This document shows, piece after piece, positions 8,801 to 17,459 of a stretch of 40,803 bases of DNA (positions are counted from its first letter, which is position 1; each line of letters starts with the position of its first letter). Origin of the DNA: Bacteroidota bacterium (lineage in GTDB: Bacteria; Bacteroidota; Bacteroidia; CAILMK01; JAAYUY01); assembly GCA_018698135.1 (NCBI GenBank), contig JABINZ010000246.1, forward strand, positions 1 through 40,803, read 5' to 3'. The notes below the pieces were generated by a model. That model saw only the letters and a list, made by a program, of their open reading frames with translations, had not been told where the DNA came from and made no database searches. The translations under genes were made by a program, and so were the position numbers.

Positions 8801-8808
8801 TATATTTG
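8801..8808 (+). promoter_or_regulatory. Candidate -7 box upstream of the 8901 operon
   Basis: TATATTTG matches TAnnTTTG, about 90 bases before the ATG at 8901, in the divergent gap between the two envelope operons. Confidence 0.35.
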
Positions 8809-8900
8809 AGTTTTAAATTTCAGGACGAATACTTTTACTAAGCAATTGTATTTTGAATAATTGAAGCAAAAAATTATCAGCGCACGAAAATAAGTCTTCT

Positions 8901-10208
8901 ATGAAGAAATACGTAATATTCATATATATATCCTTTTTCATTGAAATGGCCTTTATTACGTTTTGGCGTGGCAAGTTAGGAATCTATATTAGTCCTATGG
9001 TATTGGTACTTGCCTCCTTAGCTATTGGTATTTTGCCTTTGCTATTTGGTATGAAAATCCGGAAACCATTGATCAAAGAAGTTAAAAGACAAAGTTTAAA
9101 TTATCTATTTATTCCTGCTATTTATGTATTGGGTGCAGTCATAAGTTTTTTGATCTTTCATAATATTATACTCGATTATCCTATAAACCCTCAAGTTTCT
9201 GATGTTATTCCAACCGTTCAAATTATGAGTGAACGCTTTATTATGGGCGATTTCCCTTATTCATTTATCACCGATTTTGGTTATTCTTTACCACCCACCT
9301 ATCTTACTTTTCAATGGTTACCTTTTATTGTTTCTGCTTATTTTCATTTTGATCCCCGATTTATCATCATCGCTTTATTGTTTATAGCATTTGCCTTGTA
9401 TTCATTCAGTGTTATGAAGTCCAAATCAAATATATTGGCAAAGGTCATTTTAACTGCCTTGCCATTCCTTATTTTGATTGCCTTTATGCTTGATATGCCT
9501 TCGGTATTTGGTCAAACTATTGAGCTTTTACCGACATCATATTACATTTTTATGGTGTTGACATTTTTCAGCACTTCCTTAATTTTTAGAGCTGGTGGTG
9601 TTTTATTACCTCTATTATCCAGGTATTCATTTATTTTCTGGCTACCCTTTTACTTTCTTCTTCAATTTTTCAGAGATAAAAAATGGAAATCCATAATTAC
9701 AGGAGTTTATGTTTTGATTTTTGTGGGCTTGTTATACATCATTCCCTTTTTATTAAAACAACCCGATATATTCAAAAAAGGCTATAAATACTATACAGAA
9801 GCAGCTTTGGGCGAATGGCAATTAAAAGATTGGCAAGCTGAAAATGATAAACCTTTCCACCTTTTTAAAGGAATTGGTTTTGCTTCCTATTTTTACGATT
9901 ATGCAGCTGGAAGTTTGTCTGAAAAACTAATAAAGCTTAAAAACACACATTTAATAGGTTCTATACTGGTTGCCATTTTGATGGGTTTATTGTATTTCCG
10001 GTTTAAAAATAAAATACCTGACAGGCTTTATTTATTATTGAGTTTAAAAGTTTACCTGACCTACTTTTATGCTTTTATCCAAGTTCCATATATTTATTTA
10101 CAACTCGTTCCATTGTTCATTTCTGTATTGATCATTGCAGCCATAACGATTGAAACTAAAAAAGGAATAGTATCTTTACCTAGTCTATTTGAAGCAAACA
10201 ACGAATAA
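8901..10208 (+). CDS. Polytopic membrane protein, GT87/GT-C-like glycosyltransferase candidate
   Basis: This 435-residue protein has about eleven hydrophobic segments. The loop after the third contains NPQVSDVIPTVQ and then GYSLPPTYLTFQWLPF. This resembles the loop of GT87/DUF2029 mannosyltransferase-like proteins, where a P-P-x-Y-type segment precedes the next helix. Catalytic residues cannot be assigned with certainty. It starts a rightward group of three genes, directly abutting (0 bases) the outer-membrane barrel gene. It diverges from the GT operon across a 106-base gap that holds a TAnnTTTG box. Role in glycan transfer is inference from topology and context. Confidence 0.55.
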   Translation: MKKYVIFIYISFFIEMAFITFWRGKLGIYISPMVLVLASLAIGILPLLFGMKIRKPLIKEVKRQSLNYLFIPAIYVLGAVISFLIFHNIILDYPINPQVSDVIPTVQIMSERFIMGDFPYSFITDFGYSLPPTYLTFQWLPFIVSAYFHFDPRFIIIALLFIAFALYSFSVMKSKSNILAKVILTALPFLILIAFMLDMPSVFGQTIELLPTSYYIFMVLTFFSTSLIFRAGGVLLPLLSRYSFIFWLPFYFLLQFFRDKKWKSIITGVYVLIFVGLLYIIPFLLKQPDIFKKGYKYYTEAALGEWQLKDWQAENDKPFHLFKGIGFASYFYDYAAGSLSEKLIKLKNTHLIGSILVAILMGLLYFRFKNKIPDRLYLLLSLKVYLTYFYAFIQVPYIYLQLVPLFISVLIIAAITIETKKGIVSLPSLFEANNE

Positions 10209-10979
10209 ATGAAGAAGTTTTTCTTATTTATATTTTTAATTTCTGCCACATTATCTTTTGCGCAGCCTAACATTAAGTTCCGACTCTCAGCTTCCTCCAT
10301 AGTTGATTTTAGTTTTCTCAAAGTATATGAATTTAAAACTTCCTATACGTCTGTTCATAGTTATTATCCGTTTAAGACAGGATTAAACGTCATGGTTAAG
10401 CTCCCACCACACTTATCCCTAAGCACTGGCTATAATTTCCTTTATCGCTTTATGGAGATTAATATGTACACTACCACTGTTGGAGACCTTTTTTATGGCT
10501 ATAGAATGTATACTTCCGAAATTCCGTTATTACTGCGTTACGATTGGAATTCACGAAATGAGCATGTTGGATTTTTTACAGAACTAGGAACAAGTTTTGA
10601 TTTTATGTATGCTGAGAAAAATGTTTTTGGACGGTATCGCCAAATACAGGATTTTATTGTTGTTGCAACCTGGGGTTATTTTTATACGATGAATCTGCCA
10701 AAAGGTTTTACAACCGCATTGCAAGGTGGTTTTGGTTTTGTAAATAATTTAGGCGAAGGGAAAGGAATTATTGAGTTTGGGGCTAATTACCACTACCAAC
10801 CCAAGCAAAAAATTGCTAATAATTTTGTGTATTATTACGACAATGGCCTTGGCAATGTAACGAAGGAAAATTATAATTTTTTAACGAGATCCTCATATTT
10901 TGCTATCGATTTTAAATATTATCTTCCTTTTAAAATAAATTTGCAGAAGGATAAAAACAAGGACATCCTTGCACATTAA
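10209..10979 (+). CDS. Outer-membrane beta-barrel protein, unknown role
   Basis: This 256-residue protein has a clear signal peptide (MKKFFLFIFLISATLSFAQ, cleaved after about residue 19). Alternating hydrophobic and aromatic strands run to the C-terminus, as in small outer-membrane barrels of the PorT/OmpW size class. The mature part is rich in Tyr and Phe (for example TTVGDLFYGYRMY). The ATG follows the stop codon of the membrane-protein gene with no gap, so it is probably translated from the same message. No enzyme or transport motif is visible. The barrel call is based on composition and length and would need a profile search. Confidence 0.6.
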   Translation: MKKFFLFIFLISATLSFAQPNIKFRLSASSIVDFSFLKVYEFKTSYTSVHSYYPFKTGLNVMVKLPPHLSLSTGYNFLYRFMEINMYTTTVGDLFYGYRMYTSEIPLLLRYDWNSRNEHVGFFTELGTSFDFMYAEKNVFGRYRQIQDFIVVATWGYFYTMNLPKGFTTALQGGFGFVNNLGEGKGIIEFGANYHYQPKQKIANNFVYYYDNGLGNVTKENYNFLTRSSYFAIDFKYYLPFKINLQKDKNKDILAH

Positions 10980-10990
10980 AAATATTAAAG

Positions 10991-11521
10991 ATGGAAATTT
11001 TATCAATTCATATGCATACATCAGGCGTTTTTTGGGGCATTATGGTTTTAGTATTGGGAATACTGCTCGTTATTAAGCAAGTATTTAATCTTGATTTCCC
11101 CATTGGTAAAGTTATGTTTGGCGTATTCCTTATTAGTTTTGGGATGAAAATGTTGTTTTTCAAAACTGACGTTCATGAACACAAATATGTGGATAAGGGA
11201 AATGTAATTTTCGGAAATGAAGATTTACGGTATGTTGAAGACCAATATGAATACAATGTCATTTTCAGTAGTTCTGATATCGATTTAAGAGATATGGATG
11301 CTTTTCCTACTCATGCCATCGAAATAAGCACCGTATTTGGTGATGCACGTGTCATCATCGATAAATATATGAAAGTTGATATCAACTCCGATGCAGTTTT
11401 TGGAGCAGTTCAGCATCCTTCAGCTGAAATTGAAAATCCGTTGGATTCACTTTCCCAAAACAATATACTGCGCATCAATGCCTCAGCCGTATTTGGAAAT
11501 ATAAAATTTGTGAGAGATTAA
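10991..11521 (+). CDS. LiaF-like (cell-wall-stress response) membrane protein
   Basis: This 176-residue protein has two transmembrane helices near the N-terminus (about residues 13-32 and 36-54). The C-terminal half contains the LiaF/DUF2154-like pattern of repeated V-FGDARVII and AVFGxV/I segments ([10 protein letters not shown] at the end). In Gram-positive bacteria LiaF holds the LiaRS envelope-stress system in check. In Bacteroidetes such proteins occur widely without liaRS, and their role is unclear. It follows the barrel gene by 11 bases and ends 4 bases inside the convergent ZIP-transporter gene. Confidence 0.65.
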   Translation: MEILSIHMHTSGVFWGIMVLVLGILLVIKQVFNLDFPIGKVMFGVFLISFGMKMLFFKTDVHEHKYVDKGNVIFGNEDLRYVEDQYEYNVIFSSSDIDLRDMDAFPTHAIEISTVFGDARVIIDKYMKVDINSDAVFGAVQHPSAEIENPLDSLSQNNILRINASAVFGNIKFVRD

Positions 11522-12333
11522 GCAAATAATAATAAACTAATAGCCATTACAGCCATTCCTCCTATCAATCCATAAATTGATAAATGATGCTCACCAAATT
11601 CTCTGGCAGCAGGCAATAGTTCATCCAAGGATATAAAAACCATAATTCCAGCAACTCCGGCAAACAAAACACCAAATACAACAGGACTTAAAAATGGCAT
11701 TAATATCAAAAATCCTATTATTGCACCTACTGGTTCAGCCAAACCTGATGCGAAAGAATACCAAAAAGCTTTCTTTTTATCTCCAGTTGCATAATATATA
11801 GGAATCGAAACAGCAATACCTTCCGGGATATTGTGTATAGCAATAGCCACTGCAATGGCAATACCCAAACTAGGATCATTTAAAGCAGCCGTAAATGTTG
11901 CTAAACCTTCCGGAAAGTTATGAATTGCAATGGCTAATGCAGTAAACATGCCCATTCGCATCAACTTTTTCGACTTACTTTCTACACTATCAATGTCTTC
12001 TACTTTCTTAATCTCGTGTGGATTTTCAGCACTTGGAATAAATTTATCAATAATGGCAATGAGGGCAATACCACCAAAAAATGCCAATACTGTTGCCCAG
12101 TAACCACCTTTATCCCCTAACTCCATACTTAATTCTGCTCTTGCCTTTACTATAATTTCAACAAACGAAACATAAATCATCACCCCAGCTGAAAAACCAA
12201 GTGCAATACTCAGAAATTTTGTATTTGTTCTTTTGGTAAAGAATGCCAATGCACTGCCAATACCTGTTGATAAACCTGCAAATAAGGTTAAAGCAAAGGC
12301 AAACAATATTGTTTGAAAATCGTATTCCATCAT
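11518..12333 (-). CDS. zupT: ZIP-family metal transporter (ZupT-like)
   Basis: This 271-residue inner-membrane protein has about eight hydrophobic segments, as expected of the ZIP family, which imports Zn2+ and other divalent metals. The two metal-binding helices carry the diagnostic motifs HNFPEG (138-143) and HNIPEG (167-172). A hydrophilic loop (about 100-125) lies between helices III and IV. Two adjacent ATG codons occur at the start; the first is used here. A TAnnTTTG box on the minus strand at 12377-12384 overlaps the end of the upstream M23 gene and may give it its own promoter. The gene overlaps the convergent LiaF-like gene by 4 bases. Confidence 0.92.
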   Translation of the reverse strand: MMEYDFQTILFAFALTLFAGLSTGIGSALAFFTKRTNTKFLSIALGFSAGVMIYVSFVEIIVKARAELSMELGDKGGYWATVLAFFGGIALIAIIDKFIPSAENPHEIKKVEDIDSVESKSKKLMRMGMFTALAIAIHNFPEGLATFTAALNDPSLGIAIAVAIAIHNIPEGIAVSIPIYYATGDKKKAFWYSFASGLAEPVGAIIGFLILMPFLSPVVFGVLFAGVAGIMVFISLDELLPAAREFGEHHLSIYGLIGGMAVMAISLLLFA

Positions 12334-12376
12334 GTTTTCTTAAATAAGATTATAATCCTTCAGATAGAGTTGTGCA

Positions 12377-12384
12377 CAAATTTA
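12377..12384 (-). promoter_or_regulatory. Candidate -7 box of the ZIP transporter gene
   Basis: On the minus strand this reads TAAATTTG, a TAnnTTTG match. It overlaps the stop codon of the M23 peptidase gene and sits 43 bases upstream of the ZIP ATG. Confidence 0.4.
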
Positions 12385-13233
12385 CTGATAACGTATTGGT
12401 CTGCCAATTTTGAGTATCGAATTTCTTGTAATTCCGTTTAGCGAACATAATCGATCAATTGAAACTCCATATCTACGAGAAATTGCCCATAATGTATCTC
12501 CCGACCTAATATAGTGGTATTTCGTTTTACTTCTTTCGATCAAATATTCATAGGTATGACAACACATATTCAAGGTATCGGAAAGCAGTGCATAGTTTTC
12601 AAAATCGATGATGGTTCGAGGATCCATCGCTTTACCCAAAAAACGAACTTCAAAATGCAAATGAGCTCCGGTTGCTCGACCTGTTCTTCCACCATAGCCT
12701 AATAAGTCACCTGCTTTAACATATTGACCTTCCTCTACAAGTATTTTCGAGAAATGACCATATAATGTTTCCAAGCCATTGGTGTGATTAACAAGTACAT
12801 AATAACCATATCCACTGTTATATTTGGCCAATCGAACTCGTCCATCAAAAGCACATAATACACTATCACCCGTATTCAAATCCACATCCATTCCATAATG
12901 ATAACGATAACCTCTGAATCCAAATACCGAATTGATTTTATTTTTAACAGGATGTACATAAACACTGGAGTCAGTTACCAAAATCATGATAGTGGTATCT
13001 GTTTTTTTTGCCACATTAATTTTATAGGGATCGATGATTTTCTCATTCCATAATGAATAAATATAATTATTTGATATAGAATCAGATTTTAAGGCAGTAA
13101 ATGAATCAACTTCGAAATAAAAATAAGGAGAATCCAATGCAGATATGATTCTTACATTAGCTTTTCCATTGATTGGTGCCAACAAAATAAGAAAAGAAAA
13201 AGAAATAAGTACAAGGAGTAAAAATCTATTCAT
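12382..13233 (-). CDS. M23-family metallopeptidase with C-terminal LysM domain
   Basis: This secreted peptidoglycan endopeptidase or regulator has 283 residues. A signal peptide spans about residues 1-24. The LytM/M23 domain (about 95-205) keeps the zinc and catalytic residues: H112 and D116 in HYGMD, H160 in LYGH, and H191/H193 in HLHFEV. A LysM domain, which binds peptidoglycan, fills about 239-283 (YIRSGDTLWAISRRYG). M23 before LysM is the reverse of the more usual LysM-M23 order. The TATCTTTG box at 13250-13257 lies 16 bases upstream of the ATG, so the leader should be only about 10 bases. It probably acts in the periplasm on cell-wall crosslinks. Confidence 0.9.
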   Translation of the reverse strand: MNRFLLLVLISFSFLILLAPINGKANVRIISALDSPYFYFEVDSFTALKSDSISNNYIYSLWNEKIIDPYKINVAKKTDTTIMILVTDSSVYVHPVKNKINSVFGFRGYRYHYGMDVDLNTGDSVLCAFDGRVRLAKYNSGYGYYVLVNHTNGLETLYGHFSKILVEEGQYVKAGDLLGYGGRTGRATGAHLHFEVRFLGKAMDPRTIIDFENYALLSDTLNMCCHTYEYLIERSKTKYHYIRSGDTLWAISRRYGVSIDRLCSLNGITRNSILKIGRPIRYQ

Positions 13234-13249
13234 TCATTGGAATTTGGAG

Positions 13250-13257
13250 CAAAGATA
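13250..13257 (-). promoter_or_regulatory. Candidate -7 box of the M23 peptidase gene
   Basis: Minus-strand TATCTTTG matches TAnnTTTG, 16 bases from the ATG at 13233, predicting a very short 5' leader. Confidence 0.5.
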
Positions 13258-13312
13258 TTCTAATACCTTAATTTGATTTTTAAAATATGGGAAAGAAATC
13301 CACAATAATGCC

Positions 13313-14044
13313 TTAGGATTTCAAATCCATTTTTATCATTTCTAATAATTCCTGCTTTTTAAATCGATCGTTGAACTGACCGTTAAAACTGGACGTAGTG
13401 GTTGAGCTGCCATCATCCTGGATTCCACGACTGGAAACACACATATGCTCAGCCTGAATGATAACGGCAACATCTTCTGTGTTCAAGGCTTTTTTTAGCT
13501 CATTGGCAATTTGAATGGTTAATCGCTCCTGAACCTGAGGTCTGCGTGAAAAATGATCAACAATGCGATTCAGTTTTGAAAGCCCTACAACTTGGCCCGA
13601 TGAAATATAAGCTACATGGGCTTTGCCTGTAATTGGAACAAAGTGATGCTCACAATACGATTTTACGGAAATATTTTTCTCCAGCAGAATTTCATCATAA
13701 TGATAATCGTTGCTAAAGGTTTTCATAAATGGTTTATGTGCAGGATTCAATCCTTGAAAAATTTCCTTTACATACATTTTTGCCACCCTATGCGGTGTTC
13801 CTGCTAAACTTTCATCTGACAAGTCCAATCCCAAAGTATCCATAATAGCAGCAAAATGCTCTTCAATTATGTCTATTTTTTCTTCATCTGATTGCTCAAA
13901 AGCATTTTGTTTGAGAGGAGTTCGTGCACTTGAACTTACATGGTCATTCCCATTTGATTCAAAATCCAATAAATCTGCAATAAGTTTGCTTTGCTTTGTA
14001 TTTCTATTCAAGTTTTCAGTTTTGAAATTTATATCCTTATACAT
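13313..14044 (-). CDS. folE: GTP cyclohydrolase I
   Basis: FolE converts GTP to dihydroneopterin triphosphate, the first step of folate (and pterin) synthesis. Family signatures are present: GTPHRVAKMYV, SYCEHHFVPITGKAHVAYI and AEHMCVSSRGI. With the ATG at 14044 the protein has 243 residues. The zinc ligands are C131, H134 and C202, with H133 the likely catalytic histidine. The open frame extends further up only to a TTG (14083), so ATG is preferred. The N-terminal arm of about 55 residues before the helical region is long and polar, as in many Bacteroidetes FolE proteins. A near-match to a -7 box (TATAGTTG, minus strand, 14081-14088) lies upstream. It is a single gene, divergent from a small lipoprotein gene. 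Confidence 0.95.
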   Translation of the reverse strand: MYKDINFKTENLNRNTKQSKLIADLLDFESNGNDHVSSSARTPLKQNAFEQSDEEKIDIIEEHFAAIMDTLGLDLSDESLAGTPHRVAKMYVKEIFQGLNPAHKPFMKTFSNDYHYDEILLEKNISVKSYCEHHFVPITGKAHVAYISSGQVVGLSKLNRIVDHFSRRPQVQERLTIQIANELKKALNTEDVAVIIQAEHMCVSSRGIQDDGSSTTTSSFNGQFNDRFKKQELLEMIKMDLKS

Positions 14045-14127
14045 AAGTATTATTTTAATGTTTTCTGATATGGTATGAATCAACTATAATTTCATACATA
14101 AATTATATTTCTGTTCATTTTCATTCG

Positions 14128-14135
14128 TACATTTG
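14128..14135 (+). promoter_or_regulatory. Candidate -7 box directly before the small lipoprotein gene
   Basis: TACATTTG matches TAnnTTTG and ends only 4 bases before the ATG at 14140. If used, the transcript would be leaderless or nearly so. Confidence 0.45.
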
Positions 14136-14139
14136 GGCA

Positions 14140-14541
14140 ATGAGAAAACAATTCATCATATCTTCTTTTCTATTATTTATTGTCTTATTTACTTTCCATT
14201 CTTTTCTTTCTTGCAATAACAAGCTACCTGAAAGCATTCCAACAATTAGCATAAGTATTCCAAATACACGAGCTCCTTTATATTACAATTTGGATACCAT
14301 GATTTTAATTGGTCAAATAAATGATCAACAAATAATCAAAAAAGTTGATTTTAGAATGGAAGATAAAGACATGAAAACAGTGTATTCAAGAAGTTATGAG
14401 CCTAATGCCTTGCAATTTGAGATTAATGACTCATTGCCTTTGATTGTAGATGATCATACGAACTATATTTTTTATATAACAGCTACCAACGAATCGATGG
14501 CTACTAATGAATATAGCTTATTCATTCATGTAATGCCCTAA
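14140..14541 (+). CDS. Small secreted protein, probable lipoprotein (DUF4625-like Ig fold possible)
   Basis: This 133-residue protein has a hydrophobic N-terminus (residues 5-24) ending in SFLSC-NN, a loose lipobox with C25 as the possible lipidated cysteine. The rest is a single small domain predicted to be beta-rich, with a pattern (PLYYNLDTMILIGQINDQQIIKKVDF) that recalls the DUF4625/Ig-like domains of Bacteroidetes lipoproteins. I cannot confirm the family. It overlaps the convergent permease gene by 4 bases. A -7 box lies 4 bases before the ATG. Confidence 0.6.
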   Translation: MRKQFIISSFLLFIVLFTFHSFLSCNNKLPESIPTISISIPNTRAPLYYNLDTMILIGQINDQQIIKKVDFRMEDKDMKTVYSRSYEPNALQFEINDSLPLIVDDHTNYIFYITATNESMATNEYSLFIHVMP

Positions 14542-15815
14542 ACTTTGCCTTTGAATTCGTATCCAAGGTCATTTACTTTATTTTCAACATCAGCTATATC
14601 CACTTCATCACCTTCAATAGATACATGCATATTGGCCAAATCAATATTGACAGATTTGACGCCTTTTATTTCAGAAATACCTTTTTCTACCGTATTCTTG
14701 CAATGGTTGCAAGTCATTCCTTTCACAATTACATTCATAGCGTTAATATCATTTTTTTCTTTTCTTCTTACATAAAACGAAGGAAACAGTTTTCGATAAA
14801 GACCATATCGGATCATATATGCATTGGCTATTAAAACACCTAAAACAACAACACTTAGCAAGTTAAACCATTCAGGAAAAATATGATTTGAATGTTCGTG
14901 CGATTCCAGGTTCAAACCACTCAACAACATGCCTTCAGGAAAAAGTATATTAATTAAATATCCGAATACCAAGGCTCCACCAATGATTGAAAACAAATAG
15001 GCAAACAGTGTTCGTTTGCCTAAAGCTTTACCGATTACAGTTATTGTGGCCGCATTGGTTGCTGGTCCTGCCATGAGGAGAACCAATGCTGCTCCTGGTG
15101 ACAAGCCTTTTAAAAGCAAAACTGCTGCAATAGGCACCGAACCTGTTGCACAGATATATAAAGGCACTGAAGCCACTAAAACAATAGCCATTTCAACAAA
15201 ATGGTTTCCGATATACATGCTGAAAAAATCATCAGGAATAAGTACAGCCATTAGTGCCGCCAAAAACAATCCAAATAGTAGGTAGGTGGATATATCCTGC
15301 ATGAATTCAACAAAGGCATAGCGGAACATGCCAAAAAACTTATCTTTTTTACTGCTTGGGGCAGTTTTTACATTATTTTCTACTACTTCTTCTGCTTCCT
15401 CCTGCGTTTCCATTTTATTGGTCAACCAGCCTCCAAAAACACCTGTAACCATCGCTACAACAGGACGTAAGAGCGCGAAGGGTAAACCAATCATTGAATA
15501 AGTAACGAGGATTGAATCGACCCCGGTTTGTGGTGTTGAAATTAAAAACGAAACGGCAGCACCTTTTGATGAACCATTTTTGTGAAATGATATCCCTGTA
15601 GGAATGACCCCGCATGAGCAAAGAGGTAGTGGAACTCCCAATAAGGATGCATAAATTACTGACTTGAAATTTTTTGCACCCAGGTATTTCCTTACCCTTT
15701 CCGGTTTGAAATAGATGTGTAATGCACCAGCGAACAAAAAACCAAATAAAAGATAAGGTGCCATATCTTTTGAAAGGATATAGAGTTCGTTAATATATTG
15801 TATGAGGTATTGCAT
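14538..15815 (-). CDS. YraQ/DUF318-family permease fused to a C-terminal heavy-metal-associated (HMA) domain
   Basis: This 425-residue inner-membrane protein resembles the SO_0444-type Cu/Zn efflux permeases (DUF318). About eight helices in two halves carry the conserved CSCGVIPTG motif (66-74) and the second-half motif ATGSVPIAA. A soluble HMA domain occupies about residues 360-425 with the metal-binding GMTCNHC motif (C369, C372). A loop rich in Glu and Lys joins the two halves. The fused metallochaperone-like domain suggests it hands a soft metal ion (Cu+ or Zn2+) to the pore, or senses it. A TAGCTTTG box 8 bases upstream of the ATG predicts a very short leader. It is transcribed separately from the coaB gene 86 bases upstream. 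Confidence 0.82.
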   Translation of the reverse strand: MQYLIQYINELYILSKDMAPYLLFGFLFAGALHIYFKPERVRKYLGAKNFKSVIYASLLGVPLPLCSCGVIPTGISFHKNGSSKGAAVSFLISTPQTGVDSILVTYSMIGLPFALLRPVVAMVTGVFGGWLTNKMETQEEAEEVVENNVKTAPSSKKDKFFGMFRYAFVEFMQDISTYLLFGLFLAALMAVLIPDDFFSMYIGNHFVEMAIVLVASVPLYICATGSVPIAAVLLLKGLSPGAALVLLMAGPATNAATITVIGKALGKRTLFAYLFSIIGGALVFGYLINILFPEGMLLSGLNLESHEHSNHIFPEWFNLLSVVVLGVLIANAYMIRYGLYRKLFPSFYVRRKEKNDINAMNVIVKGMTCNHCKNTVEKGISEIKGVKSVNIDLANMHVSIEGDEVDIADVENKVNDLGYEFKGKV

Positions 15816-15822
15816 GTGCTGG

Positions 15823-15830
15823 CAAAGCTA
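15823..15830 (-). promoter_or_regulatory. Candidate -7 box of the permease gene
   Basis: Minus-strand TAGCTTTG matches TAnnTTTG, 7 bases upstream of the ATG at 15815. Confidence 0.45.
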
Positions 15831-15901
15831 AGTTTATTTAAATAATCATATATTTAAATTTGACTTTTAATTTAGCACAAATAGTGCCGACCAAATAGCC
15901 A

Positions 15902-16555
15902 TTAAATTAGCTTTTGAAGAAAATTAACGATATCAATGGCAACTTCATTTTTGTCTTTTAAATCGAAGGCAGTTTGCTCACCCCCTTTGCCAATTATCGT
16001 AATTTTATTTGAATCAGAGCCAAATATGGCATCTATGTCATTTAAAGAGTTCAAAACAATGAAATCCAGATTTTTTGTTTTTAGTTTTTTGATTGCATTT
16101 TCAATTTCATGATCGGTTTCCAGACTAAATCCTGCTACAATTTGGTTCTTGTTTTTAGTATGCCCCAAACTAGCTAATATATCCTTCGTTTTCACCAGTG
16201 AAATAATCATTTCATCCTGATTAAGTTGTTTTTTAATTTTCAACTTACTGGGTGCTTTGGGTGTAAAATCTGCTACAGCTGCAGCTAATATGGCGATGTC
16301 ACATTGAGGGAATGCCTTGATTGAGGCCTGATACATTTCTTCTGCCGTTTCCACATCAATCATGCTGATATGTGAATGCTTCAGCTTAAGTGTTGTCGGA
16401 CCACTGATTAAAATAACCTCTGCTCCTCTTTCAGCTAATTCTAGCGCAAGAGCATAGCCCATTTTACCAGAAGATCGATTGGCAATATAGCGGACAGGGT
16501 CAATTGGTTCGTGTGTTGGACCAGCTGTTATAAGTATTTTCTTCCCTGTAAGCAT
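15902..16555 (-). CDS. coaB: Phosphopantothenate-cysteine ligase (CoaB half of CoaBC)
   Basis: This 217-residue domain joins 4'-phosphopantothenate to cysteine in coenzyme A synthesis. Signatures are GKKILITAGPTHEPIDPVRYI at the start, the NRSSGKMG loop (26-33), AAAVADFTPK (91-100) and the KIKK segment (106-109) with the catalytic lysine region. In most bacteria this is the C-terminal half of the bifunctional CoaBC. Here it begins at an ATG that lies 12 bases, in the same frame, after the TAA that ends coaC. Restoring that one codon would give a 405-residue CoaBC, the normal fused length. Both halves look intact, so they may work as separate subunits. Confidence 0.93.
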   Translation of the reverse strand: MLTGKKILITAGPTHEPIDPVRYIANRSSGKMGYALALELAERGAEVILISGPTTLKLKHSHISMIDVETAEEMYQASIKAFPQCDIAILAAAVADFTPKAPSKLKIKKQLNQDEMIISLVKTKDILASLGHTKNKNQIVAGFSLETDHEIENAIKKLKTKNLDFIVLNSLNDIDAIFGSDSNKITIIGKGGEQTAFDLKDKNEVAIDIVNFLQKLI

Positions 16556-16567
16556 AAGGAAGTGAAA

Positions 16568-17119
16568 TTAAGAATATGATTTGATAACGTTGTGAAGGAA
16601 GTGAACAATATCTTCAGGTTCGGCCATGCGTCCTTCACCGCACAATCCGGAGGCTAGCTCGCCATCATCAGCAGGAATAATATGAATTCCCAAACTATCC
16701 AGTTTACCCAAATTTTCTTGAGAAGTTGGATGTTTGTACATATTTAAATCCATTGCGGGCGCAACAACGACTGGGCATTTTGCTGATAAATAAGTAGTTA
16801 ATAGCATATTATCAGCCAAGCCATGTGCCATTTTTGCCATGGTATTAGCGGTTAGCGGTGCAATCAGCATATAATCAGCCCAATCAGCTAATTCTACATG
16901 AGAATTCCACACTCCACTATCTGAATCGAAAAGTGTGTGATTTACTGGATTTTTTGATAGAGTTGAGAGTGTTAAATGCGAAATAAAGTCTTTAACAGTT
17001 GGAGTAACAACAACTTTAACTTCGGCTTCTTGTTTTACTAATAAACGGATGATATAGGCAGCTTTGTAAGCTGCAATACCACCCGTTATTCCAAAAAGGA
17101 TTTTCTTCCCTTTAATCAT
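16568..17119 (-). CDS. coaC: Phosphopantothenoylcysteine decarboxylase (CoaC half of CoaBC)
   Basis: This 183-residue flavoprotein decarboxylates 4'-phosphopantothenoylcysteine to 4'-phosphopantetheine. The FMN-binding N-terminus GITGGIAAYKA (10-20) is present. So are the catalytic H74 (in WNSHVELAD), the PAMDLNMY motif (121-128) and the substrate-clamp cysteine C160 (in ASGLCGEGRMAEP). It overlaps rpoZ by 8 bases. It ends with TAA in frame with coaB, only four sense codons before the coaB ATG, so the usual bifunctional gene is split exactly in the interdomain linker. Confidence 0.93.
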   Translation of the reverse strand: MIKGKKILFGITGGIAAYKAAYIIRLLVKQEAEVKVVVTPTVKDFISHLTLSTLSKNPVNHTLFDSDSGVWNSHVELADWADYMLIAPLTANTMAKMAHGLADNMLLTTYLSAKCPVVVAPAMDLNMYKHPTSQENLGKLDSLGIHIIPADDGELASGLCGEGRMAEPEDIVHFLHNVIKSYS

Positions 17120-17459
17120 TTTTCTCTTTATCGATTACTTCCTCTTCTACATTTGTAGAACGAAAATAGACCTTATCATTGATGAGCTCTTCGATTGCTA
17201 CAAGACTAGGTTTTGGAAGTTTTTCATAATGAGCAGATATTTCCATTTGCTCACGATTATCAAAAATTTCTTCAAGTGTATCATTTTTAGGAGCAAACTC
17301 AGCAAGTTTTTGTCCCAATTCTTCCTTTTCAATCAATGCAATTTGATTTGCACGTTTACCCAGAATTACTAAACTCTGATATAAATTACCAGTGATCTCG
17401 CGAATTCTATTCAAATCTCTTGGAACTGCAAAAACTTCGATATTATCACTTTTTTTCAT
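17112..17459 (-). CDS. rpoZ: DNA-directed RNA polymerase omega subunit (Bacteroidetes type)
   Basis: This 115-residue protein matches the Rpb6/omega-like protein of Bacteroidetes, which helps assemble and stabilise RNA polymerase. The segment SLVILGKRANQIALIEKEEL (residues 29-48) corresponds to the conserved omega core. The C-terminal part with EKLPKPSLVAIEELINDKVYFR is typical of this phylum. It overlaps bamD upstream by 14 bases and coaC downstream by 8 bases, so the genes are one tightly packed transcript. The order bamD-rpoZ-coaBC is a known conserved arrangement in Bacteroidetes and strengthens all three calls. Confidence 0.85.
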   Translation of the reverse strand: MKKSDNIEVFAVPRDLNRIREITGNLYQSLVILGKRANQIALIEKEELGQKLAEFAPKNDTLEEIFDNREQMEISAHYEKLPKPSLVAIEELINDKVYFRSTNVEEEVIDKEKND

